A stretch of 64,000 nucleotides of DNA. Source: Eilatimonas milleporae (lineage in GTDB: Bacteria; Pseudomonadota; Alphaproteobacteria; Sphingomonadales; Kordiimonadaceae). The DNA is taken from positions 248,001 to 312,000 of the forward strand of contig NZ_REFR01000012.1 of the NCBI RefSeq assembly GCF_003688555.1, read 5' to 3'. Under the pieces are notes generated by a model, which saw only the letters and a list, made by a program, of their open reading frames with translations, had not been told where the DNA came from and did not search any database. Each line of letters opens with the position of its first letter. The stretch's first letter is position 1. Shown in pieces: positions 54,188 to 62,794 of the stretch. The translations under genes and the position numbers were made by a program.

Positions 54188-56905
54188 GTGGGCAGTACAA
54201 TTTTTACAAAGGGTTTTGTGAAGCTGGGAATGGTTTCACTGGCGGCGGTGACGGTAGGGCTGGCCGCCCAGGCACAAGGGGAAACTCAGCGTTTCAGGAT
54301 AAGCCAAGGGTCTCTGCAACAGGCCCTGGTGGAATTTACGGTCCAGTCACAATATCAGTTCATGGCCACCGAGGGTCTGTTATCGGGTAAAACCGTGACG
54401 CCGGTGATCGGCGTGATGTCCCGTGAAGAGGCCCTACAGCGCCTTCTTGAAGGTACGGGTCTTACCTACGAGATCGATCGGCAAGGCCGGGTTATTCTGG
54501 AAGAAGACAGGGAAAAGCATGGGGCTAGTGGACCCAGCAATAGCACTTCCTTGGTTCAATATGCGGCTGTTTCTGATGCTGAGATCGCACGGCAGAGCAA
54601 TGGGGCCGCAGTGACCAATGCCAGAAATGGCGGTGATGTCGATGAGACGGATGGTGATGGATTGGAAGATGGTGCTGTCGAGGAAATCACGGTCACCGGG
54701 TCCAATATCCGGGGAACGGAGCCCGCGTCTCAGGTCTTTAAATATGAACGGGAAGAGATTGAACGTACCGGCTTGACGACGCTACCGCAGTTTCTGAGGA
54801 CTTTGCCGCAAGTTTTTGGCGGGGGTGCACAAGACGGCAATGGGGGTGGTAACTTCGTTGCGCCTGGTAGTGGTGCAGGATCGAATGTTGGCTTCGGTTC
54901 CGGCGTGAACCTTCGCGGCCTTGGCAACCGGTCAACACTGGTTCTGCTCAATGGCCGGCGTATGGCGCCTGCCGGCTTTGGGGAGGTCGTTGATATATCC
55001 CTTATTCCTCTGCCGGCGATTGACAGCGTTGAGGTTCTGCCGGATGGGGCGTCGGCCTTGTATGGCTCAGACGCCGTTGGTGGTGTCGTCAATTTTGTCC
55101 TCCGGGACGATTATGAAGGTGCCCAGACACAGGCTCGGTATGGCTTCGTAACGGAAGGGGGGCTGGATGAACTTCAGCTTTCCCAGACCTTTGGCAAGTC
55201 TTGGAACAGTGGTCATGCCATGCTCAGCTACGAGTTTTTTGACCGGTCTTTTTTGGACTCAGAGGACCGAGATTTTAGCGTGAACTCGCCAGACCCCACC
55301 TACCTTTTACCAGAGCAGACCCGCCATAGCGTGTTTGCGGACGTTGGCCAGAGCCTGTCCGATCAGGTCGAAGTGTTCGCCACCGCCTTCTACAGTGACA
55401 GAGAATTTGAAACTTTTACGGCACTGACAACCTCTCCACTGACATCCCTGTTAACCGGAAGCACGGAACAATTTGGAGGGACTGTTGGTGGGAACGTGAA
55501 TGTCGGCAATGATTGGCTTTTGGAAGTCGCCGGAACCTATAACGAGACCACAAGCTTGTTGGTTAATAATACTTTTTTTATACCGTTCGACCCAATGTCT
55601 TCTCCACTATTCACTTCAATTAATGAAACCACCTCAGAAGCCTTGGTGATCGATGCAATACTGGATGGGCCTCTGTTCCAAATGTCCGGTGGGCAGGCGA
55701 AAGCGGCAATCGGCGGCCAGTTTCGCGGCGAAACTTTTCAACGCAGGATAGGGGACGTCGTGAGAACTGACGAGGATCGGGATGTCTATGCCGTGTTCGC
55801 AGAGTTGAACTTTCCTTTCATCAGTGCCGAGAATCGCTCGCCGGGTTTTGAGCGTTTGGAACTGAACATTGCGGCCCGGTATGAAGATTATAATGATTTT
55901 GGCTCATCCACAGATCCTAGGATCGGCTTGGTCTGGTCACCTGTGGTTGGCCTGAAATTCCGTGGGACATGGGGTACATCCTTTAAAGCACCTTTGTTGT
56001 CCGAGTTGGATGAAACAGGCAATCAGGCTTTTCTGCTGGATATCGAGAATCCGGACAATCCCTCAGAGATCATCCCTGGTATGATATGGATCGGAAACAA
56101 TTCGGATCTCGGGACGGAATCGGCAACTACGTGGACGGCAGGGGTCGATATTACGCCGGTGTCAGTACCGGGTCTGTCGATAGAATTCACTTACTACGAT
56201 ATTGATTTTGAGGACAGAATTACAACTATACGCGCCTTTCTGGACGGTTTTTCAGATCCAAGGTTTGCATCTCTACTGACGCGCAATCCTAATGCGGAGT
56301 TGATCAATTCTCTCTCCAGCCTGCGGCTTTTTGAGAATTTCTCCACGATGTTTCAGCCGGAAGACACACAGATCATCTTTGATCGTCGGCTTCGCAACCT
56401 TGCAACGGTTCAAACCAATGGGCTCGACTTTGCCGCTTCATATGGCTTTGACAGCGATATCGGGACTTGGAACGTTTCCATTGGCGGGTCATACATTTTA
56501 GAATTCACGGAGCAGATTTTCGAAGCGGACCAGCCTGTCGATATCGTTGATACAGTTTTCAATCCCTCAGATTTGCGGCTGAATGGGGCGGTTTCGTGGG
56601 AAAAAGATGGCTTTGCGTCCAATGTTCAAATCCGCCATACCGGCGCCTACAGGGATGTGCGCGAGACCCCGGCCGCGAATGTGGACTCCTGGACAACGGT
56701 CGATCTGAATCTTAGCTATAATACGTCGGGTAACACGGACAGCCCGTGGTTGCGCGATACCGTCTTTAGCATCAGTGTTCAGAATCTGTTTGACCAGAAC
56801 CCGCCCTTTGTCGTGGGCAATGCCGGTGCAGAGCGGAATTTTGATCCTGAGAACGCCACTTCATTGAACCGCTTTATCGCGTTTCAGATATCGCGGAGCT
56901 GGTAA
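54188..56905 (+). CDS. STN-domain TonB-dependent receptor of the lasso cluster
   Basis: 905 residues from GTG 54188 (AGGGGGAATAA upstream). A signal peptide (GMVSLAAVTVGLAAQAQG) is followed by a secretin/TonB short N-terminal domain at about residues 30-105 (FRISQGSLQQALVEFTVQSQ, EALQRLLEGTGLTYEIDRQG), the plug (SNIRGTEPASQVFKYEREEI, LRGLGNRSTLVLLNGRRM, DGASALYGSDAVGGVVNFVL) and a barrel ending in FIAFQISRSW. The STN domain couples ligand binding to FecR/FecI. In known isopeptidase-type lasso clusters this receptor imports the lasso peptide, so it likely retrieves the cluster's own products or relatives. It sits directly upstream of the isopeptidase gene. Confidence 0.93.
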   Translation: MGSTIFTKGFVKLGMVSLAAVTVGLAAQAQGETQRFRISQGSLQQALVEFTVQSQYQFMATEGLLSGKTVTPVIGVMSREEALQRLLEGTGLTYEIDRQGRVILEEDREKHGASGPSNSTSLVQYAAVSDAEIARQSNGAAVTNARNGGDVDETDGDGLEDGAVEEITVTGSNIRGTEPASQVFKYEREEIERTGLTTLPQFLRTLPQVFGGGAQDGNGGGNFVAPGSGAGSNVGFGSGVNLRGLGNRSTLVLLNGRRMAPAGFGEVVDISLIPLPAIDSVEVLPDGASALYGSDAVGGVVNFVLRDDYEGAQTQARYGFVTEGGLDELQLSQTFGKSWNSGHAMLSYEFFDRSFLDSEDRDFSVNSPDPTYLLPEQTRHSVFADVGQSLSDQVEVFATAFYSDREFETFTALTTSPLTSLLTGSTEQFGGTVGGNVNVGNDWLLEVAGTYNETTSLLVNNTFFIPFDPMSSPLFTSINETTSEALVIDAILDGPLFQMSGGQAKAAIGGQFRGETFQRRIGDVVRTDEDRDVYAVFAELNFPFISAENRSPGFERLELNIAARYEDYNDFGSSTDPRIGLVWSPVVGLKFRGTWGTSFKAPLLSELDETGNQAFLLDIENPDNPSEIIPGMIWIGNNSDLGTESATTWTAGVDITPVSVPGLSIEFTYYDIDFEDRITTIRAFLDGFSDPRFASLLTRNPNAELINSLSSLRLFENFSTMFQPEDTQIIFDRRLRNLATVQTNGLDFAASYGFDSDIGTWNVSIGGSYILEFTEQIFEADQPVDIVDTVFNPSDLRLNGAVSWEKDGFASNVQIRHTGAYRDVRETPAANVDSWTTVDLNLSYNTSGNTDSPWLRDTVFSISVQNLFDQNPPFVVGNAGAERNFDPENATSLNRFIAFQISRSW

Positions 56906-57008
56906 GCCGTTTTTTGCTGGCTGTGGTGCTCTGCGTCATGGCCAGCAAGCTTTTTCCGTGCCGTTCGCATCATTTTCTATGCTCCAAGTCTTCGAGGAGA
57001 ATCCAGTC

Positions 57009-59408
57009 ATGGATTTGCGGCTATTTGTATTTTTGTGGTCCTTTTGGGTAGGGTATAGCGGGGCTGTTGAGGCACAGGCTGACACGAGGCGTCCCTTCAA
57101 TGTTGAAGATTCCATCCGTATGGTCCGCATTGTGGAGCCGAATGCTGCGAATTCAGTATTTATGCCCACCAAAGTCGAATTATCGCCGGATGGACGATTT
57201 TTTGCTGTTGTGACTCAAAAGGGAAATCTGAAAACGCTGAAAAATGAGTATGAGCTGATCCTGTATAAAACCCAGGACGTGCTTGACTATGTGAATGTTT
57301 CTATACGGACCGACCGGGAGTTGCCTGAAGCTCGTGTTCTTACTAGAGGAGCAACAGATTTCAATGAGGTCGCGTTTCAAAGTCTGAAATGGTCTGGCGA
57401 CAGCAAGTCCCTTTCCTTCATCGGTTATCTCGAAGATGACGCCAAAGTGCCGGGACAGGTCTATGAGATCGCCATCGAGACGGGAAAGCGCGTAAGGCTG
57501 ACCAATCATCCGCGCCCCATAACCCAATTCGCCTATCGGCCAATCTCTGACAAGCTGCTTTTTGCGTCCACATTGTCGTCTAACAACCCCGATGCCGCTA
57601 AACCGAGCTATCTTGTCGGGGTCAGGAATGTAAACGAGACTTTCATGCCGGAGGAAGATGCACCTCCGCCCGCGATACAGTACTACGTTCAGGATGTGCA
57701 ACGGCGGCAGGCAAACCCTTCCGACGCCCGTCGTGTTGGTGATGTGTACCCGGGATCATATTGGCCCTTTATCTGGTTATCGCCGGATAGCCGCTACGCC
57801 GTGGTTTTAGTGACGAACAAAATTGGTCCGGCCCATTGGATGGCCGGGTATGACTACCTTCAAAGCAGTTTTCTTCAGATGAGCCTGGCGGAGTTCGACG
57901 AAAATACCATGCGCCGCCGTGAAGACATGCTGACACAATTCAGCCTGATCGATCTGAAAGATGAAACGCTGCGTCCCGTTTTCGATGCGCCCACAGGTCT
58001 GTATAAGGGCGGTGACCGGGTGGAGGCGCATTGGCTACCGGACAGCAAAAGCGTTGTGTTGTTGAACACGGCCCTGCCGCTTGTCTCTGACAGTCCGGAT
58101 GACCTGGCGAAGCGGAAGCAATTTTTTGCGGCAGCGGAATACACCATTGCCACGGATGCGATCCGCGTCATGGACTATTTCACCTTGTTCAAGTCGTTGA
58201 GAAATCCTGATGCTCCATCCTTCCCGGATGTGCCCGGCGGCCACTTTACCGATTTTTCGCTGTTGGCCGACGGGACAGCCAGATTGGAAGTGGTGGACGA
58301 TAGGAGAGATGCTCTTCCCACGCGGTATTTTCGCAAAGTTGACGGGGTTTGGCGTGCTATTGCCTCCGTGGATGATGCTGAGACCATCTCTGCTGACCTT
58401 TTGACTGTCTCCGTACATCAGGATGTCAATACGCCCCCCGAGCTGGCTGCCCATGATGGTTTGACCGGCGCCCGTAAAGTCTTTACCGACTTCAATCCCG
58501 AGCTACGCGATTTGAGCATGGCCAAGACGGAAGTCGTGACTTGGTACGACGGTCATGTAAGGGACTGGCGCGGTGGACTTATGCGGCCCGTGGGTTATGA
58601 AGAAGGCATCAAATACCCTCTGGTCATTCAAACCCATGGATTTTTTCCTAAGGAATATCTTGTCGATGGACCGTTTGGGGTTTCCAGCGCCTATGCGGCT
58701 CAGGCGCTTGCCGGTAAAGGATTCGTGGTTTTCCAGTTGGAGGACCCTGTTGGGTATTCTCAAGATCTGGAACAGTTTATGGCTTACAGGCATGGCCTTG
58801 AGTCCCTTATCGATCTGCTGAGTGAACAGGGGCTCATCGACAGGGAGAAAGTCGGGCTGATTGCCTGGAGTGCGACCGGCGCTCCGGTCCAGAATATGAT
58901 GATCAATTCTGATTATCCCATTGCTGCGGCCGTGGTGGCCGACAGTTATAATTACGGTCTGCTCGGTTATGTTGGGCAGTTCGGCTATAAGGCACCCGCC
59001 ATGGCCTATATGGAGAAAATGATCGGCGCGGAGCCCTGGGGAGAGCGTCTACCCCTTTGGGTTGCACGGAACCCTGAGCTACATTTGGACAAGGTTAAAA
59101 CACCGTTGCGTTACGAGCAGTATGAAAAGGGCTTGTCTGGCTGGTGGAGCATTTACACGCTTTTGAAGCGGCAACAGAAGCCGGTCGAATACTATGTCTT
59201 CAATGATGCGGCTCATGGACTGGTGAAGCCGTCACACCGGCTGACATCACAGCAGGGTACCGTTGACTGGTTTTCGTTCTGGCTTAAAGGGGAGGAAGAT
59301 CCTAACTCTGACAAAGCAGACCAATATGTCCGTTGGCGCAAATTCAAGGAACAGCAGAAGGCATCTGTTCTGAATGCCCTGAAGGCACGCGGTCGTGCCG
59401 CTCATTGA
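57009..59408 (+). CDS. Atxe2-like lasso-peptide isopeptidase
   Basis: 799 residues from ATG 57009 (GAGGAGAATCC upstream); an ATG at 56958 would put 17 residues before the signal peptide (LFVFLWSFWVGYSGAVEAQA). It has the prolyl-oligopeptidase layout: an N-terminal propeller (LSPDGRFFAVVTQKGNLKTL, FIWLSPDSRYAVVLVTN) and a C-terminal hydrolase with GLIAWSATGAPVQNM (Ser about 621) and VFNDAAHGLVKP (His about 736). The ending pattern TPLRYEQ...YT..KR..KPVEYY...RLTSQQGTVDWFSFWLKGEED is that of the lasso isopeptidase family, which opens the macrolactam and so linearises the imported peptide. The third triad member is unclear: Glu706 or Glu703 lie where an acidic residue would be expected. Confidence 0.88.
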   Translation: MDLRLFVFLWSFWVGYSGAVEAQADTRRPFNVEDSIRMVRIVEPNAANSVFMPTKVELSPDGRFFAVVTQKGNLKTLKNEYELILYKTQDVLDYVNVSIRTDRELPEARVLTRGATDFNEVAFQSLKWSGDSKSLSFIGYLEDDAKVPGQVYEIAIETGKRVRLTNHPRPITQFAYRPISDKLLFASTLSSNNPDAAKPSYLVGVRNVNETFMPEEDAPPPAIQYYVQDVQRRQANPSDARRVGDVYPGSYWPFIWLSPDSRYAVVLVTNKIGPAHWMAGYDYLQSSFLQMSLAEFDENTMRRREDMLTQFSLIDLKDETLRPVFDAPTGLYKGGDRVEAHWLPDSKSVVLLNTALPLVSDSPDDLAKRKQFFAAAEYTIATDAIRVMDYFTLFKSLRNPDAPSFPDVPGGHFTDFSLLADGTARLEVVDDRRDALPTRYFRKVDGVWRAIASVDDAETISADLLTVSVHQDVNTPPELAAHDGLTGARKVFTDFNPELRDLSMAKTEVVTWYDGHVRDWRGGLMRPVGYEEGIKYPLVIQTHGFFPKEYLVDGPFGVSSAYAAQALAGKGFVVFQLEDPVGYSQDLEQFMAYRHGLESLIDLLSEQGLIDREKVGLIAWSATGAPVQNMMINSDYPIAAAVVADSYNYGLLGYVGQFGYKAPAMAYMEKMIGAEPWGERLPLWVARNPELHLDKVKTPLRYEQYEKGLSGWWSIYTLLKRQQKPVEYYVFNDAAHGLVKPSHRLTSQQGTVDWFSFWLKGEEDPNSDKADQYVRWRKFKEQQKASVLNALKARGRAAH

Positions 59409-59434
59409 TCCAATAGTACTTTGGATATTCAGTG

Positions 59435-61270
59435 CTAGGCGGCGACTTTATAGCTGGCCTGCATGGCCTTGCGCAGCCAGATTTCGGTACAGGCATGTCT
59501 TAGCAGCGTTCCGGCATCAACGTCACTCTCAATGGTGTCGGTGTCGCTGAGTGCCCTTTCAAGCGCCTCTTTGTTGAGCATTTTCTGTTGCACAAGAATG
59601 CCGTTGAGAAGGAGGTCTTTGATAAAGCTATGGTTGGTGTCGTAGATTTCCTGAGCATAAATCTCGATACCGCCTTTTGAATGACGTCTGAGAATCTGAG
59701 CCGGCAGATCGTCCTTGAACGCAAGGCGGGTCAGACCACGGTCTTTGCCGCTATGGGTCAGCAGATAAGTCGGTATCTTCACATAGAGTTCTATGAGTGG
59801 CTGAGAAAGCAGTGGATAGCAAAGCTCCAGGAAATCAGCGAAACGTTGGGTATGATGGTACTGATTGACGAACGATAGGACCATCAGGTGCATGAGTTTG
59901 CCTTTCGGCAGAGACTTATCGCTATGCGCTTTCTGGAGCAGGGGCGGCATGGACGACACGAAGTTGATTTTTTCCATGTAAGCTGGATTAAGCAGCTCTC
60001 TTGCCTGTATGGACCAGTCTATAAACTCATCTCCCTCACGTTGAATGAATTGGTCCTTCAATGCGGAACCGAGGATGGACCAGATGGATTTTTTTGATAG
60101 GCGGGCCGTATCCATCGCGACATGGAACAGCCGTCTGTTGAGGCCGTGTCGTTCAAGATAATCACTGGTGATGTAATGCGTGTTGTACTGAAAGAAGAGG
60201 GGATCACCGCCTTCGCCTCCGAAAGCGCCTGTCGCGCCCAGTTTCTCTGAAAGATCAGCTTCAAAACCACATCGATCCAGGGCCGTCAGATACCATTCTG
60301 GGCCCGCAAGCGGTGCAATCTCAAACAGGTTTTCCATCTTAAGGCTCTTGGCGTCCTGTTCTCTTTCAATAAGCTCGACCCCAAAATGACCGGCTGCAAT
60401 GCGCGCGAAGTATCGCTCATCACCTGATTTGTCCGATGAGGGGTGATAGTTCACACAGACAATGTCCTTGGCTTCTTTACATTGCCGCAGGCATGCCAGA
60501 ACGATGGTGGAGTCCAAACCGCCAGACAATTTGTGAAGAATTGTGGAATGACAGGAAGCCCATGCGGAAACGCATGACAGGGCTTTTTCGCGTATCAGCT
60601 GTGCGGCCTCATGCGTATCTTCAATCAGCTCATCATGAAGTAACTGTGTTGGATTCCACAATGAGAGGGACCGAATATCCCTTCCTTCATGCTGGCGGCA
60701 ATCACCGGATTGCAGCTTTCCCATTTCGTGAAAAGCCGTGTCATGCTTGTCCATGTTAAAATATGCAAGATGGTTGGCGATATGGTGCCAGTTTATGCTG
60801 AAGCTCAGAAAATCCAGCTTGGTTATGTCGTCCGGAAAAGAGAAATATATGCTGACACTTTTGTACTCAGTAAAGTAGCAGCGGAAGCCTTCTATGGGGC
60901 TTTTCACGACGGATTTTGTCCCGCGTTTTGTGTCATGAATGAATGCCACATAGCGGCCCCAGAAATCGTCGATAAGGTGCTGGCCGGATGACGCAACGAT
61001 AGCATGGGATGTCCGGTCTTCGATAGTATCCCCTACTGTTTTGCCGTGTGTTGTAAAGAGTTTGCCCACGACTACACCGCCTGAGGTCGTCAAACGGGAC
61101 GCCTGCATGCGGCCCTTGCTTTCCCCGGTATGATAAACAGTCATGCCTTCACTCTCGAATGCGGCCGACCAATGTCCACCGGTCTGGGTCAATCGTGTCT
61201 TGATGAAAGCGGCTGTCGCGTTGGATTGAGGGTCTTGCTCATTCCAGATCAGGGCGATGTATCTGTACAT
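59435..61270 (-). CDS. Lasso-peptide macrolactam synthetase (asparagine-synthetase fold)
   Basis: 611 residues from ATG 61270 (AAAGAG upstream), 13 bases after the B gene; a frame start at 61375 would overlap B by 92 bases. The N-terminal part is a class-II glutamine-amidotransferase-like domain starting YRYIALIWNEQD, the C-terminal part an Asn-synthetase domain with the pyrophosphate loop KLSGGLDSTIVLAC at about residue 248 and a FGGEGGDPLFF motif. In lasso biosynthesis this enzyme adenylates the side-chain carboxylate at core position 7-9 and joins it to the freed N-terminus. It converges with the isopeptidase gene 26 bases away. Confidence 0.9.
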   Translation of the reverse strand: MYRYIALIWNEQDPQSNATAAFIKTRLTQTGGHWSAAFESEGMTVYHTGESKGRMQASRLTTSGGVVVGKLFTTHGKTVGDTIEDRTSHAIVASSGQHLIDDFWGRYVAFIHDTKRGTKSVVKSPIEGFRCYFTEYKSVSIYFSFPDDITKLDFLSFSINWHHIANHLAYFNMDKHDTAFHEMGKLQSGDCRQHEGRDIRSLSLWNPTQLLHDELIEDTHEAAQLIREKALSCVSAWASCHSTILHKLSGGLDSTIVLACLRQCKEAKDIVCVNYHPSSDKSGDERYFARIAAGHFGVELIEREQDAKSLKMENLFEIAPLAGPEWYLTALDRCGFEADLSEKLGATGAFGGEGGDPLFFQYNTHYITSDYLERHGLNRRLFHVAMDTARLSKKSIWSILGSALKDQFIQREGDEFIDWSIQARELLNPAYMEKINFVSSMPPLLQKAHSDKSLPKGKLMHLMVLSFVNQYHHTQRFADFLELCYPLLSQPLIELYVKIPTYLLTHSGKDRGLTRLAFKDDLPAQILRRHSKGGIEIYAQEIYDTNHSFIKDLLLNGILVQQKMLNKEALERALSDTDTIESDVDAGTLLRHACTEIWLRKAMQASYKVAA

Positions 61271-61283
61271 GTGGATTTGCTCT

Positions 61284-62048
61284 TTAGGCTGACATAATCG
61301 GGCTGAATGCGCGGACATGCTGAAGGGAATCATTGTAGACAAAGTCGTTATCCTGGACCCAGCAATGTGCTCCAAAGGGACGGAGTTTCACGCCGAAAAC
61401 CCAGTTAGGATAAACGCCGTGCAGTTCCATGAATTTGAGCAGCGATAGGGAGTCAAAAAAGCAATGGTTTTGGCTGGTGAAAAACAAAGGTCTGAGTATC
61501 TTGAATATTTCCATCAGGTCGCGGGCGTCGCTCTGACTTCCGGTAGATTTTTTTCTGCTTTGCTTTCGTCTTTGGGAGACACTGGTGACGACTTTTTTCG
61601 TACTCATGAAGCGCAGTGCGGCATAGGCGGAAATTGTCGCTCTGAAGAAGTTAAAAACATGACCGGCTCTTATCTTCGGTGTGCGGTCAAAATCATATCC
61701 CGACAGATCTTCACTAGGCATCGGCAGGCTTATGGGCCTTGCTGGCTTACCAGTCGGGTTCGAGGTTAAAAGACCCTCATCAACTAGGTGATGGGCAAGA
61801 GCTTCGCCGTCCTGTGTTTGCGCGTTTCCTGCCATAAGCGGTGTCACTCTTGCTTTGCGCAAGGCGCTGACTGCCGATGGATGGAGGACATCTTTGTGAA
61901 CGGATAGGAATGGTAGAATGGACGCTGTTTCGGGTGGTGTTAGAGCTGAGTATCTGTCTTTGTTCAGGTCTAAGAATATGACCATGTTTTCAAAGAGGCT
62001 GATATATACGCCATCAGATAAATGGTACGTTATCTTATTATGGCTCAT
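61284..62048 (-). CDS. Fused lasso B protein: leader-binding plus leader-peptidase domains
   Basis: 254 residues. Residues 1-100 are the PqqD-like recognition domain (VYISLFENMVIFLDLNKDRY, SALTPPETASIL); residues 130-254 are the transglutaminase-like peptidase (B2) with the triad Cys196 (SQNHCFFDSLSLLKF), His228 (GAHCWVQ) and Asp240 (FVYNDSLQ). It binds the precursor leader and cuts before the core. Alphaproteobacterial clusters usually have this fused form, unlike the split B1/B2 of actinobacteria. A hairpin with T-run (62108-62137) separates it from the precursor genes, so its expression is probably set lower than theirs. No ABC transporter (D) gene is present, as usual in isopeptidase-type clusters. 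Confidence 0.9.
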   Translation of the reverse strand: MSHNKITYHLSDGVYISLFENMVIFLDLNKDRYSALTPPETASILPFLSVHKDVLHPSAVSALRKARVTPLMAGNAQTQDGEALAHHLVDEGLLTSNPTGKPARPISLPMPSEDLSGYDFDRTPKIRAGHVFNFFRATISAYAALRFMSTKKVVTSVSQRRKQSRKKSTGSQSDARDLMEIFKILRPLFFTSQNHCFFDSLSLLKFMELHGVYPNWVFGVKLRPFGAHCWVQDNDFVYNDSLQHVRAFSPIMSA

Positions 62049-62107
62049 TTAAAATTCCTGACCAAAATTATTCCACGTTTTTCTCTTTACAATCAGTGAA
62101 GTGAAAA

Positions 62108-62137
62108 AGAGGTATGCGGCTTGGGGCGCATACTTCT
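62108..62137 (-). terminator. Hairpin with T-run between the precursor genes and B
   Basis: On the minus strand an 11-bp stem (one G-U pair; bases 62127-62137 with 62108-62118) around an 8-base loop is followed by CTTTTTC, an attenuator-like intrinsic terminator. Partial read-through would give more precursor than enzyme. Its GTATGCG stem core is shared with the hairpin at 62415-62442. Confidence 0.75.
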
Positions 62138-62146
62138 AAATGCTTG

Positions 62147-62218
62147 TTAGAGCCAGAAATTGTGACTTTCGCCGCCTGGGCTTTTGGTGACTTCATACAT
62201 TTTTCCTAAATCAAGCAT
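62147..62218 (-). CDS. Lasso precursor A3, atypical core without a ring acceptor
   Basis: A 23-residue peptide from ATG 62218 with GAGGAAG upstream. The leader MLDLGKMYEVTK matches those of A1 and A2 (x-L/I-G-K ... T-K), putting the invariant Thr at position -2. The core would be SPGGESHNFWL (11 residues). Positions 7-9 are His, Asn, Phe: there is no Asp/Glu for the macrolactam, only Glu at position 5. A single G to A change turns an Asp codon (GAT) into the AAT found at position 8, so this may be a recently inactivated precursor, or it makes something else. It is the last of three precursors, next to the attenuator and B gene. Confidence 0.7.
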   Translation of the reverse strand: MLDLGKMYEVTKSPGGESHNFWL

Positions 62219-62294
62219 TGGGCTTCCTCTGAAAGAAACGATTCTGTTGAGATCACGGTGCTAACCCTGATCATAAAGGCACGTAACAGACTGT

Positions 62295-62384
62295 TTACTG
62301 AACATGTCGGCCGGTACTGTTATTCTCCAAAAGGGGCCCTACCGTGCCTTTGGTTGCTGTTTTTATCTTACCCAGTTTGACCAT
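62295..62384 (-). CDS. Lasso precursor A2, G1-E8 ring
   Basis: A 29-residue peptide from ATG 62384 with GAGGGG five bases upstream. Leader MVKLGKIKTATK, core GTVGPLLENNSTGRHVQ: Gly at 1, Glu at 8, so an eight-residue ring with a nine-residue tail is expected. Thr is at leader position -2 as in all lasso precursors. It is too short for routine gene finders and lies between A1 and A3. The core shares no side chains with A1 beyond the Gly1/Gly4/acid-8 pattern, so the two products should differ. Confidence 0.85.
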   Translation of the reverse strand: MVKLGKIKTATKGTVGPLLENNSTGRHVQ

Positions 62385-62414
62385 TTTTCCCCTCGTTAAG
62401 GCTGTAATAAGGAA

Positions 62415-62442
62415 GAGGTATGCGGCCGGAGCCGCATACCTC
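62415..62442 (-). terminator. Hairpin after precursor A1
   Basis: A 12-bp perfect stem (62415-62426 with 62431-62442) with a four-base loop lies 14 bases after the A1 stop. The minus strand continues TCTTCCTTATT, a weak T-rich tail, so it may be a leaky terminator or an RNA-stabilising 3' end. The stem shares GGTATGCGG with the 62108 hairpin, indicating that gene and hairpin were duplicated together. Confidence 0.7.
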
Positions 62443-62456
62443 CAATCGTCCGTATT

Positions 62457-62549
62457 TCAGGACTCCAGGAACTCCGTAACACCACCGGGGTCCAAACGGT
62501 TGCCGATGGGGCCTTTGGTGACTTCGGAGACTTTACCAATGTCAAGCAT
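62457..62549 (-). CDS. Lasso precursor A1, G1-D8 ring
   Basis: A 30-residue peptide from ATG 62549 with AAAGGAAG upstream, first gene of the minus-strand operon. Leader MLDIGKVSEVTK (12 residues, Thr at -2), core GPIGNRLDPGGVTEFLES: Gly1 and Asp8 define an eight-residue macrolactam ring; Pro9 directly follows and the bulky Phe15/Leu16 could lock the tail as plugs. It is far below normal gene-calling size limits. The leader is unusually short, keeping only the LGKxxxxT part seen at the end of astexin-type leaders. Confidence 0.88.
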   Translation of the reverse strand: MLDIGKVSEVTKGPIGNRLDPGGVTEFLES

Positions 62550-62603
62550 GGGTCTTCCTTTCAAATGTTGGGTTTCGACTGTATCGATCGATTCGACAAT
62601 GTA

Positions 62604-62633
62604 AGAATACAACTTATAGAACATTAAAGTCAA
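62604..62633 (-). promoter_or_regulatory. Probable promoter of the lasso biosynthetic operon
   Basis: On the minus strand TTGACT (62633-62628), 18 bases, TATTCT (62609-62604) resembles a sigma70 promoter, about 55 bases before A1. No GGAAAT-N17-TC motif is seen here, so production is probably not under the FecI-type sigma factor. The surrounding 62550-62794 is AT-rich and contains no gene. Confidence 0.5.
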
Positions 62634-62686
62634 AGTATTGTTTTAATTATATTTTCTGAAACAATAAACGCATATAATTATAAATT

Positions 62687-62705
62687 ATGCTATCTGAAAT
62701 AGCAT
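62687..62705. repeat. 7-bp perfect palindrome between the GntR-like gene and the lasso operon
   Basis: ATGCTAT (62687-62693), five bases, ATAGCAT (62699-62705). It lies 55-80 bases upstream of the proposed lasso promoter and 82 bases after the GntR-like gene. An operator for that regulator or a weak terminator are both possible. Confidence 0.5.
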
Positions 62706-62794
62706 TCTTTGCAGCATCGTTTGCGTAACCTTCCTCACCACGCCTTTACGCTCGGTTTTGGACGCAAGTGAACGTGAGAGAGGGGGTTGTGATT

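Noticed and set aside
62344-62604. 86-codon plus-strand frame
   Set aside because: Antisense to precursors A1 and A2, which carry ribosome sites and lasso motifs.
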